Shown here in pieces: positions 54,703 through 62,974 of a DNA stretch of 64,000 bases; within the stretch, counting starts at the first letter, position 1, and each line of letters starts with the position of its first letter. Source of the DNA: Aporhodopirellula rubra (GTDB lineage: Bacteria > Planctomycetota > Planctomycetia > Pirellulales > Pirellulaceae); assembly GCF_014192335.1 (NCBI RefSeq), contig NZ_JACHXU010000026.1, positions 1 through 64,000 on the forward strand, read 5' to 3'. Under the pieces are notes generated by a model. It was given only the letters and a program-made list of their open reading frames with translations, made no database searches and was not told where the DNA came from. A program made the position numbers and the translations under genes.

Positions 54703-55341
54703 TCACCGGGCGAGCCTCGTTGGCTCACGAAAGAAGTATCGCCGCTTCGGTTGACACGTTTGGTCACCCCGGTGGCAAGAGATTGCGAATAAGGCTCCAA
54801 CGGCCATCAATTGGACCAGTGCGAAACAACCCGGATGGATTTGGCGGAGCGTTTCCATCGCTTCACGCAGCCAAACAGGTTCGGCATCACGCTGCGCAAT
54901 GACCCGTTCGGTGAGTGAGACCGTCTTCTGCGGGATCGCTGACCAAGTGGAGACATGTTGCCATCCAGACGACGTCCGACGCCACCCCTGTGGCAGCACC
55001 GCTCGCGGTTGACTCCCAAATGACGGCGCGGAGTTGGCCGATGCAAAGGGCTTCCGAGGCAACGTGTTGTCGTCCGAATTCATGTTCAGATTCGCGTCAG
55101 CGAAAGTCGTTTCCGCGAGATTTGAAGCCATGGTCGTGGAAGAGGCTCCGTTGACCGGTGAGATTCCAGAACGCTCCGGTAGTCCCTTTTTCGAAACGGC
55201 TGAACCGGCTTGGACCACCAGCAGGACCAAACCGATCCCCAACGTCACCCGCAACCGCCGCAGCATCCACGTGCCCGGTTGCTCCCACGGAGAAGGTGGA
55301 AGATGACGCGTTTCGAAAATTGAGGCTGACAGAATTCGCAT
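54703..55341 (-). CDS. Membrane protein, function unknown
   Basis: A 212-residue protein with a hydrophobic segment near the N-terminus (LRVTLGIGLVLLVVQAGSA) and a second near the C-terminus (CFALVQLMAVGALFAI) followed by a basic tail. Between them is a Ser/Thr/Asn-rich stretch and a domain with GWRRTSSGWQHVSTWS. I do not recognise the family. The frame extends to a TTG at 55359; I use the ATG at 55341. An alternative start at 55266 is just before the first helix. Coding status is less certain than for the neighbours. Confidence 0.55.
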   Translation of the reverse strand: MRILSASIFETRHLPPSPWEQPGTWMLRRLRVTLGIGLVLLVVQAGSAVSKKGLPERSGISPVNGASSTTMASNLAETTFADANLNMNSDDNTLPRKPFASANSAPSFGSQPRAVLPQGWRRTSSGWQHVSTWSAIPQKTVSLTERVIAQRDAEPVWLREAMETLRQIHPGCFALVQLMAVGALFAISCHRGDQTCQPKRRYFFREPTRLAR

Positions 55342-55785
55342 TCTGATAACGAATCGCAATCAACGCACCAAAGTCGTCAGTGTTTCGGATTTGATGACGA
55401 CAAGTGTTTGCCTCGCAATGACTTAGAGTCCCGTCGCGTCAGCACTACGTTGGGACTCGGTGAATCGCGGGAACCTCGGATGTTGTCCAAACGCAACATG
55501 AGTCGCGTTTGCGAATCAACGTTTTTTGTCACCTTGAAGCGAAGCCGAATTCGCTATCGATGAAGGCGAATCCCTGGGGCCTCTGCGCCCCACTATTGGG
55601 GTTGCTGCATTCCCGCTTGTGTAACCCGCGCCGTCGTTGCGATCGTCAGTGTTGAGTGGCTGTTGTGCTGGCATCGCTGACTTCTCGAAACTCGCGTCCG
55701 TTCGCCCTGAGATTTCTGTTCTAAGTTTCGTTGACCGCCCTCTGTGGATCGCGTGTCGTCCAATCCGCTTGTCCGTCCTTGAGTC
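55342..55785. other. Intergenic region of about 440 bases
   Basis: Divergent gap between the membrane protein gene and the HDOD gene. Frames in it on the minus strand (about 126 codons) are shadows or low in support. It contains a hairpin CAAACGC/GCGTTTG with a 10-base loop (55488-55511), 12 bases before a six-T run. No RNA gene is recognised. Confidence 0.4.
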
Positions 55786-56694
55786 ATGAGTTCTATGAGT
55801 ACTGTCGCAGCAAAAACTAGTTTGGAAGAAGTTTTTCACACCGACGTTCTGCCGGCCCTGCCCCATTCCGCAATCAGTTTGTTGCAGTTGTCCCAACGTG
55901 AAGATGTTGGGCCCAACGATTTCGCACGTCCAATCGAAGCGGATCCGGGACTGATGGGGCAGGTGTTGCGTTTCGTCAACTCATCCTATTTCGGTTTCAG
56001 CCGTGAAATCATGAGCGTGCCTCAGGCGATCACGCTCGTCGGCTCTCGTGCGATCACCAACTTTGCGTTGTGGAACGCGGTCTTTAGCGTCATCCCGAAC
56101 CCAACCTTCGGACCGTTTGACCTGAAGTCGCTTTGGCAGGACTCGTTGCGTCGGGCGATCTTCGCTCGCATAGCGGGGCGGACGCTCAAATTGGCCGAGG
56201 CCGAAGACTTGTTCGCCGGCGCGTTGTTGCAAGATATGGCGGTCCCGTTGTTGCTCAAAGAACTCCCAGAACAATACGAACCGTTGGTCGAGAAACGTGC
56301 CTCCGAAGGTTTGCGATTGAGCGGTCTGGAACAGGAAATGTTCGGTTGGGATCACGCCGAGGCTGCTGCTCTGCTGGCGAAACGTTGGAACTTGCCCGAA
56401 GAGTTCGTAACCTTGATCGCTCAGCACACGCAAATGGAAGACTTGCTTGGTAAAGGCGATTTGTCTCGCGGACCGGCCTGCGTGGCGTTGGCTTCGCTGT
56501 TGCCGTCGTGCCAAGACGCCGAATGGCACGAAAAATCCGATTTCCTCTCTGCTTTCAAACGCTTGCTTGATCCGTCCGACGACGTTCTGCAAGCCATTTT
56601 GACGGAAGTGGACGAACAGACCGCGGAATTCGCACCGTTGCTGAAACTGCCTGTTCCTGAGCGAACATTGGCCGATTTCTCGAAAACGGAATAA
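55786..56694 (+). CDS. HDOD-domain signalling protein
   Basis: A 302-residue cytoplasmic protein that is essentially one HDOD domain: LPALPHSAISLLQLSQRED, EADPGLMGQVLRFVNSSYFG, ITLVGSRAITNFALWNAVF, and the helix WDHAEAAALLAKRWNLPEEF with IAQHT near the end. HDOD domains are related to HD phosphohydrolases but usually lack the catalytic residues and act in signalling, often in motility or stress networks. No receiver domain is attached. Partner unknown. The start has no strong ribosome binding site. Confidence 0.92.
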   Translation: MSSMSTVAAKTSLEEVFHTDVLPALPHSAISLLQLSQREDVGPNDFARPIEADPGLMGQVLRFVNSSYFGFSREIMSVPQAITLVGSRAITNFALWNAVFSVIPNPTFGPFDLKSLWQDSLRRAIFARIAGRTLKLAEAEDLFAGALLQDMAVPLLLKELPEQYEPLVEKRASEGLRLSGLEQEMFGWDHAEAAALLAKRWNLPEEFVTLIAQHTQMEDLLGKGDLSRGPACVALASLLPSCQDAEWHEKSDFLSAFKRLLDPSDDVLQAILTEVDEQTAEFAPLLKLPVPERTLADFSKTE

Positions 56695-56849
56695 GCCAGT
56701 CGGACCACAGATCTGAGCATTGCAAGCACCTGTGGAACTTTGTGGCTTTTCAGTCCGGGTGTTAGAAGAGAGAATGCGGGGCCTAGGCGGTTTTTAACTT
56801 CGTACCTCTCAATGCAACACTCGGCCTCGAGCCGAATACAGGAAACACA

Positions 56850-57728
56850 GTGCTTTCTCTCTCTGATTCCGGTCGTCAAACCGTCAACGACCTCGCCGCT
56901 CGCTACGGCGTCTCACCTGACGGTGTCACGCACATGTTGATCGCCGTTCACAACGGAAACGGTTCCATGGCTCAATTTAACCACCCTGATTTCGGCGGCT
57001 CCGGCCAATGGATGCAGGGTGGAATGACCATGGTCAGCGATCTCTTCAACTACCAATTGAAGAACTTGGTCAACAACCTGTGCAGCGAACTCGCGACGGT
57101 TTTGGCCAACAATCAAAATGGCACGTTCTCCGGTTCGTTCCAGTCGCAGAGCCAAAACGGCGTCGATTCCCAGGCACAAACGGCTGGCCACAGCGGTGGC
57201 CAAAACAGTTTGTTTGTTCCCGATCCGTCGGCACAGTGGTGGCCCTCGCACCTCGGAACTCCCAGTGCAACGGGCAACCAAAACCAAACCAAGTATGCCT
57301 ATTTCGCCGACTCGCATCGGCTCGCGGTGACTACCGGCGGACCGGCTTGGGTCTACGACACCCTCGATCATCAAATCGGAGGTTTTGGACAACAACAAGG
57401 CGGCGGCGCGTCGATCACTTTCACGAGTCAGTACGGCACAGTCAATCTCGCCGCGTTACCCGTGGTTTGGAAAGATGGCAGTCCGGTAACACCGGTGGCA
57501 CCTGCGAACGCCCCGTCAATGAGTGTCGACGCACCCGTGCAACCCGAGCCATGGCCACAGGCCAATGCCGCATCTCCATCGACTGACGCCCCAACGTCAA
57601 ACCACGCCGGCGATGTGATCGATCGGCTCGAGCGATTGGCTCAATTGAAAGAGAAAGGCGTTCTCACCGATGAGGAATTCAGCGATGCCAAACGAGCGTT
57701 GTTAACTCAGATCGGCAGCGGCGTCTAA
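56850..57728 (+). CDS. SHOCT-domain protein of unknown function
   Basis: A 292-residue protein. The C-terminal 40 residues are a SHOCT domain (DVIDRLERLAQLKEKGVLTD then EEFSDAKRALL), a short helical module found at the ends of many bacterial proteins. The N-terminal part has a possible helix-turn-helix (VNDLAARYGVSPDGVTHML) and the middle is rich in Gly, Gln, Ser and Asn, so the protein is probably not globular throughout. The start is a GTG at 56850 with AGGA before it. It converges with the giant Lpt-like gene, 19 bases apart. Confidence 0.75.
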   Translation: MLSLSDSGRQTVNDLAARYGVSPDGVTHMLIAVHNGNGSMAQFNHPDFGGSGQWMQGGMTMVSDLFNYQLKNLVNNLCSELATVLANNQNGTFSGSFQSQSQNGVDSQAQTAGHSGGQNSLFVPDPSAQWWPSHLGTPSATGNQNQTKYAYFADSHRLAVTTGGPAWVYDTLDHQIGGFGQQQGGGASITFTSQYGTVNLAALPVVWKDGSPVTPVAPANAPSMSVDAPVQPEPWPQANAASPSTDAPTSNHAGDVIDRLERLAQLKEKGVLTDEEFSDAKRALLTQIGSGV

Positions 57729-57747
57729 CGCGATGTGCCAGCCAGCA

Positions 57748-60700
57748 TCACCTGGTTTTCGGGATGTCGGCGGGACGCAGTCCGGTGCTCAAACTCTCGA
57801 CCTGCGATGACACTAGTTCAAATGGTTTCAGTCGCAGAGTCATGCTGATGATGGCGAGATTCGCGACCGGGCGTCCTGATAAATCGGTTTGCTGGAATCT
57901 CGCCGGGCGACCTGGAATGCCTTCGATCGTCACGAGATCTTTGGCCACGGTGTATCCACAACGATCCGCCGTCGCCTCCGAAAGTCCCCGGTCGGTGCGG
58001 CTTCGAAACACGATGCCACCGGACGCTTCGACTTCGAATGCGGGGCTCGAGTCTCTTGAATTCGTTGAAAATCGAGACTGCTGAGCCTCTGATGCCGGAT
58101 CGAGCGCCAATCGAATTTGATCGCAATCGAGAGTCAGTTCATCCTGCGAAAGCAGATTCATGTCCGCTGCGTTGAAGCGGGTGTTGAAGTCCTCGACGAT
58201 TTTCCGGCCGATTCGAATCCCACGTTGAAACGTGAGCGATCGTCCGACCAGATCACCACGCATGCCATCTTGGAAAATCAGATGCACGCCTGTGATAAAG
58301 GTCTCGCTAGGTTCGTTGTTACCGCCAGTGGGTTGTCGTTCAAACACGCCGCGTTGGTCTTCGATCATCCCCTCGAAGTAAACCGATGCGTTGTCGCTGT
58401 TGCGTGCACTGTTGCGATCTTGCGCTGTTGGTTTTTTATCGGCGTCAGACTTTTGGGCTGCGGTGCGGATCCATCCCCGATACGATCCCGGCCCCGGAGC
58501 GTATACCTCTCCAGCCATTGGTGAAGAAATTTTTCGTTGCGAACCCATCGCGTACGTCGTAGGCGCGGCAGTCACCGTCTCCGGTTCAGGTCCTGGTACC
58601 CAGGTGAGTTCGGATACCATCATTTCGTGTCGGGATGATCGGATGCCGTCGGCGGCGAAGCGATCAACGTGAATCTCAACAGGATTGCGCGACGTTTGCT
58701 TGAGTGAAATCTGTGCTAGCCGGGTAGCCTGGAATGTCGCTGGCGTACGCAAATCAACGGGAGTTTCGAGTAGGAATGAAAGTTCGTCTCCCTGCATCGT
58801 TAGGTCGCTCGGTTCTCGGCCTTGGGCGATCGCAGCCTCGAGTAGTACGCCGCCACTGAGGGTTGCAACGCGTCCGTCAAATGTCATCGAACCACCAAAC
58901 CGCCCACGGGGACTCTTTGTCCATCGCATGACCTTGGACGGATCGCCACCGATTTCATTTCCACCGAGAGCCGGAAGGAATGCCGTCGGGACAACAAACT
59001 CGCCCGCCGAGGGAATCCAGATGTAGTTGTCATCGGGACGCACCTGAATTTCGGGGCCGATGAAATATCCGTCGCCGAGTTCTAACCGTGCGGGAACCTG
59101 GGATTGGCTTCCCAACTGCAAGACGTCGCCGCCGCCGTCGCCGTCGCGCAGACGAAGGTGATCGCCTGTCATCACGGCGAGCATCGTCTGAGTAGAACCA
59201 ACGGTACCCGAGTTACCAAATGTGCCGCCGGACGCTTTTTGCCGGAGCGTTAACGAGTGAGTCACCTCGACGTTTCCGACCACACTCAGGTCCGTCGCGG
59301 CTAGTTCGCCGCCTCCGAAGGTGAGTTTCGCGGTCACCTGGTTGCCGCGAATCGTGGCCGGCGGCTTGGCAGGTTTCTCGCGATCGTTTGCGACTCGGCC
59401 TGATGCCGTCGATGTGTCCCCTTTCGGCTGACTCACCCACTGGCGTAGAGAGGATCCTTCGTTGGGTCGCGTGGTTGGCGAACCGGGAGTCGTGTCTTGC
59501 TCGAAGAACAGATTCATTTGCGGCGTGCTGGCCTGCAACGTGCTCGAATTCACTCGCACGTTCCCGATAGCAGAAAAACGATCCGGGAACCAACGCTGAT
59601 CGAGCGAATCGGCCTTCGAACTTGGGGGACCCTCGTGAGGAATCGGTTTTAACACGCCTTCAATGCGATCGGTTTGAAACGTGCCGCCATCGGCCAGTAG
59701 CGACCGAATGTCTCCGTCGCACCACACGCCGAATCGAACGTTCATCGAATCCGGTGTAGCAACATCCAATGGAGAGACTCGCAGGCTGTCACGCCACGAG
59801 AACGACTTGAAGACGGATTCGGCCGATTGGTAATCCATCCGTCCTTTCCCATCGACTTCGACCGTGCCCAATTGTTTGGGATGCTTCGGGTCGAATCGGT
59901 AGACGATGCGAGACAAGGTCGCTTGCATGTCACCTCGCCGAAGCTGCACGAAATCGGTCAAACGCGGGTCGATATTCGCCGCCGGAGGCATCGCACCGAC
60001 CGGCAATGGCCCCGCAATGAGCCAACCTTCCAAAGGGTCAAACAACACTTGTCCGGCGGTGAGGTCAAATTCTTGCGAACTCACCGTCAATCGAACCGGC
60101 CGTCCCGTCGCTTCGATGCGATCGATCCAATCGACGGCGGTGGTTCGAACACGATCAGAATTGAGCGGGTCACGCAGCGTCAAACGCAGTGTGTCACATG
60201 CGAATTGGTCGAATTGGTTTGCATCCCCACTGGCGGTCGCCGTTCCCTCGGTCGCATGATGGACCAATCGGACGTTACGATTGAGGAGCAGTTGATCCAT
60301 CGCGAAATCGTATTCAATTCGTCCGTCACAGTGGACTTGAACAACACCACGGTCTTCTTGGTCATCGGGTGATTGAGGATCATTGGGTTTCCCGAGCGGT
60401 AGCGTTAGCTCTCGCAGGTAAATCAACTCCATGCGATCGAGCGATCGAGCGAGGTTCGTTTTAGACGTGGCCGATCCGGTGGACGCGGCCAAGTGCAGCG
60501 TTAAGTCGCGACCGACCATGACCGCACGACCGACGTGCATCTCAATCGCTTCGGTAGTCCAGATTTTCCGACGATCGATACCAACATTCGCGGTTCGAAT
60601 GTCGAGCGTTTGGTCTTCGCTGACACCGCTCGCGTTTGATCGGACCTGATATGCTGAATTGAGTGGGGACTCATCATTGAGGCCGACGGGGGCGTCGACT

Positions 60701-61179
60701 TGGTTGGGGGCGACCCGTTGAATGTGAACCTCGCCCAGCAACTGTCCGCGTTGTATCGTTGGGGCGACGCCGCTCATGACATCAAGCGCGGCACTGAATT
60801 CAATTACGGCACCTTCGGCAGCCTCAATCAAAATCGGTTCACGCGAATCGTCTGCTGATAATCCACGACCGATGACCATGGTGATGGGCCACAACCGCCA
60901 TTTTTTGCCGCCGTCTCCATCGTCTTTGTTCTGTTCCCAATTTTGAAACAGCAGCATGCCGTCTTGGGTTTTGAGCCGGATCGCACGACCACGCTGCCAC
61001 GCGTCCTCGGGATAGAGATCAGCGAGTGATGCGTCGTTGTCGCTGAGCGGGCGAACTGCGATCGGCGCGTGCTCGATCTCGGGCGGCGTGAGCCACTTCG
61101 CAGCGGTTAGCTGATAACCGCCCATCGCAACGAGCACGAAGCTCAGTCCGATGAAGTAGTCGCGAACCGAGCCGGGCAT
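57748..61179 (-). CDS. Giant LptC/OstA-like protein of the LPS export pathway
   Basis: A 1143-residue protein. A membrane anchor near the N-terminus (YFIGLSFVLVAMGGYQL) is followed by a very long beta-rich region with repeated blocks of the LptC/OstA type: LLFQNWEQNKDDGDGG, AVIEFSAALDVMSG, DRMELIYLRELTLPLG, and VQVHCDGRIEYDFAMDQLLLNRNVRLVHH. Later blocks repeat the motif EVEASGGIVFRS. In E. coli LptC (191 residues) and LptA (185) are separate; this protein is six times as long. The assignment rests on the neighbours kdsC and kdsD, exactly the gene order of the E. coli kdsD-kdsC-lptC-lptA block, plus the fold pattern. The ATG overlaps the kdsC stop by one base (TAATG). lptB is not nearby. Probably several LptA/LptC-like units joined in one bridge. 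Confidence 0.7.
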   Translation of the reverse strand: MPGSVRDYFIGLSFVLVAMGGYQLTAAKWLTPPEIEHAPIAVRPLSDNDASLADLYPEDAWQRGRAIRLKTQDGMLLFQNWEQNKDDGDGGKKWRLWPITMVIGRGLSADDSREPILIEAAEGAVIEFSAALDVMSGVAPTIQRGQLLGEVHIQRVAPNQVDAPVGLNDESPLNSAYQVRSNASGVSEDQTLDIRTANVGIDRRKIWTTEAIEMHVGRAVMVGRDLTLHLAASTGSATSKTNLARSLDRMELIYLRELTLPLGKPNDPQSPDDQEDRGVVQVHCDGRIEYDFAMDQLLLNRNVRLVHHATEGTATASGDANQFDQFACDTLRLTLRDPLNSDRVRTTAVDWIDRIEATGRPVRLTVSSQEFDLTAGQVLFDPLEGWLIAGPLPVGAMPPAANIDPRLTDFVQLRRGDMQATLSRIVYRFDPKHPKQLGTVEVDGKGRMDYQSAESVFKSFSWRDSLRVSPLDVATPDSMNVRFGVWCDGDIRSLLADGGTFQTDRIEGVLKPIPHEGPPSSKADSLDQRWFPDRFSAIGNVRVNSSTLQASTPQMNLFFEQDTTPGSPTTRPNEGSSLRQWVSQPKGDTSTASGRVANDREKPAKPPATIRGNQVTAKLTFGGGELAATDLSVVGNVEVTHSLTLRQKASGGTFGNSGTVGSTQTMLAVMTGDHLRLRDGDGGGDVLQLGSQSQVPARLELGDGYFIGPEIQVRPDDNYIWIPSAGEFVVPTAFLPALGGNEIGGDPSKVMRWTKSPRGRFGGSMTFDGRVATLSGGVLLEAAIAQGREPSDLTMQGDELSFLLETPVDLRTPATFQATRLAQISLKQTSRNPVEIHVDRFAADGIRSSRHEMMVSELTWVPGPEPETVTAAPTTYAMGSQRKISSPMAGEVYAPGPGSYRGWIRTAAQKSDADKKPTAQDRNSARNSDNASVYFEGMIEDQRGVFERQPTGGNNEPSETFITGVHLIFQDGMRGDLVGRSLTFQRGIRIGRKIVEDFNTRFNAADMNLLSQDELTLDCDQIRLALDPASEAQQSRFSTNSRDSSPAFEVEASGGIVFRSRTDRGLSEATADRCGYTVAKDLVTIEGIPGRPARFQQTDLSGRPVANLAIISMTLRLKPFELVSSQVESLSTGLRPADIPKTR

Positions 61180-61742
61180 TAGTCCTCTTTCGTGAGATGT
61201 TCGTTCCAACGATCGCCGCCACGCAACAACCGTTCGATCAGTTCACGCACAACACCTTGGCCGCCATGGGCACGCATCGTCCAATGGGCGAACTCTCTCG
61301 CATCGGTCGCCGCGTCATCGGGTGCTGCAGCCAAGGCCACACGGCGCATCACGCATAGGTCCGGCAAGTCGTCGCCGACGTAGCAAACTTGTTCGGCGGT
61401 GACGCCCATCGTTGCCATCATCTTTTGGGCTGCGGCCCACTTATCGCTGACGCCCTGGCTGAGATGTTCCACGCCGAGTTCTTTAGCGCGATGAGCAACC
61501 AGCGGACTTTTCCTCGCGGTGATGATGCCGAAATGGAACCCGCTCCGCATCCACAACTTGATACCTAACCCATCGCGAACGTTGAACGATTTGGTTTCGC
61601 GGCAGGTCTCGTCCGGTTCAGCGGTGTATGTGATCCGCCCGTCCGTGAGCACACCATCGACATCGGTCAAGATGCATTTGATCTCGGCGGCAATCTCGAC
61701 ATCGCTGCGCAAGCGACTTTCAATGGAAACGTGCGACGTCAC
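61179..61742 (-). CDS. kdsC: KdsC, 3-deoxy-D-manno-octulosonate-8-phosphate phosphatase
   Basis: A 187-residue HAD-family phosphatase that removes the phosphate from KDO-8-phosphate in LPS synthesis. The HAD motif I is ILTDVDGVLTDGRITY with the nucleophile Asp, followed by FNVRDGLGIKLW, GIITARKSPLVAHRAKELGVE and the final GDDLPDLCVM. Length is typical. It overlaps the kdsD stop by 4 bases and the Lpt-like gene start by one base, so three genes form one operon. Confidence 0.94.
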   Translation of the reverse strand: MTSHVSIESRLRSDVEIAAEIKCILTDVDGVLTDGRITYTAEPDETCRETKSFNVRDGLGIKLWMRSGFHFGIITARKSPLVAHRAKELGVEHLSQGVSDKWAAAQKMMATMGVTAEQVCYVGDDLPDLCVMRRVALAAAPDDAATDAREFAHWTMRAHGGQGVVRELIERLLRGGDRWNEHLTKED

Positions 61743-62872
61743 GATGTTTGTTTTCCGTTGGTGGAAGGAACCATCGGGATGACCGATGAGTTGGTGTCCT
61801 GGGTGGCAATGTCACCGGCTGCGATTAAGTCCGTAATATCGATCATTCCGAGCGGGCGTCCGTGTTCGTCAATGACGGGCAATTCGCTGATATGACGCTG
61901 CGACAAAATCGCGACCGCGCCGCCGAGCGAGGTGCCACTCGGGATGCTGATCGGCGTCCGAGTCATGACTTCTTCGATCGGCCGATCGAGGCTGTTTTCT
62001 TGACGACGTTGCAGTAGTTTGACGAGGTCGCTGTCGGTGAAAATTCCGGTCAGCTTTTGATTCGCATCGACCAACATCACCGCACCGCTACGCCGTTCCG
62101 GAGAGCTTGCCGCGATCGCGTCACGAACGGCCAAAGTGTCTTGGGAGATTCGGCATTCGTGCAGCCCTCGCATGACGTCATCGACGCTCGAGAGTTTTCG
62201 TCCGAGGGCGCCGCCGGGATGGAACTTTGCAAAGTCCTGCGGGCCGAAGCCACGGATTTGCGATGCGAGCATGGCGATCGCGTCCCCGATAGCGAGCATG
62301 ACGGAGGTGCTCGACGTCGGTGCCAAACCGTTCGGGCAGGCTTCGCGGTGACGCCCCATCGGCACGACGAGGTTGGACATTTCGGCCAACGGGTTGGCGT
62401 CGTCGGCGGTGATCGCGATCAGACAATCCGCTTGTGTTTTCAGAAATTCACACACACGGACGACTTCTTCGCTGCGTCCCGAATTCGAGAACGCAATGAC
62501 GATGTCGTTCTTCTGGACTCGGCCCAAATCGCCGTGAATCGCCTCACTCGGATGCAAAAAATGGGATGGAGAACCCGTGCTCGCGAGGGTGGCGACGATT
62601 TTTTGTGCGATCCAGCCCGCCTTGCCAACGCCGGTTAAAACGACCGATCCGGAGCACTCTGCGACGCGGGTCGCCGCCTCGACGGCAGCCGTGGACGCGA
62701 CGGAGGCTGCGGCGCGAATCGCGTCGGATTCGGCAAACATCGTGTCTCGAACGATTCGCACCCGCTCGACCTGTGAAAGGGCACCGGAGGCAAAATGCGA
62801 GTCGGGAGTGCGATTGAGGGCGAAATTGCCGTCCTCACGCGACGCGATAGGTTGAGGAGACACGGGCAGCAT
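61739..62872 (-). CDS. kdsD: KdsD, D-arabinose-5-phosphate isomerase with CBS pair
   Basis: A 377-residue enzyme that converts ribulose-5-phosphate to arabinose-5-phosphate, the first KDO step. An N-terminal SIS domain (SGSVVLTGVGKAGWIAQKIV, HPSEAIHGDLG, FSNSGRSEEVV and the P-G-G-A-L-G of KFHPGGALGRKL) is followed by two CBS domains (VMRGLHECRI, LVDANQKLTGIFTDSDLV and VMTRTPISIPSGTSLGGAV, LPVIDEHGRPLGMIDITDLI). It is about 50 residues longer than E. coli KdsD because of the N-terminus. kdsC starts inside the last bases. Confidence 0.95.
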   Translation of the reverse strand: MLPVSPQPIASREDGNFALNRTPDSHFASGALSQVERVRIVRDTMFAESDAIRAAASVASTAAVEAATRVAECSGSVVLTGVGKAGWIAQKIVATLASTGSPSHFLHPSEAIHGDLGRVQKNDIVIAFSNSGRSEEVVRVCEFLKTQADCLIAITADDANPLAEMSNLVVPMGRHREACPNGLAPTSSTSVMLAIGDAIAMLASQIRGFGPQDFAKFHPGGALGRKLSSVDDVMRGLHECRISQDTLAVRDAIAASSPERRSGAVMLVDANQKLTGIFTDSDLVKLLQRRQENSLDRPIEEVMTRTPISIPSGTSLGGAVAILSQRHISELPVIDEHGRPLGMIDITDLIAAGDIATQDTNSSVIPMVPSTNGKQTS

Positions 62873-62974
62873 CCATGCAAAACGTGCGTATTCGGCTTCG
62901 CTGGCGGCGCGAAGGGGACCGGTCCGAAGGCTACCGGAACCGGCCCGGCGGTCGCAAGGTGAACCGAAAACTCG

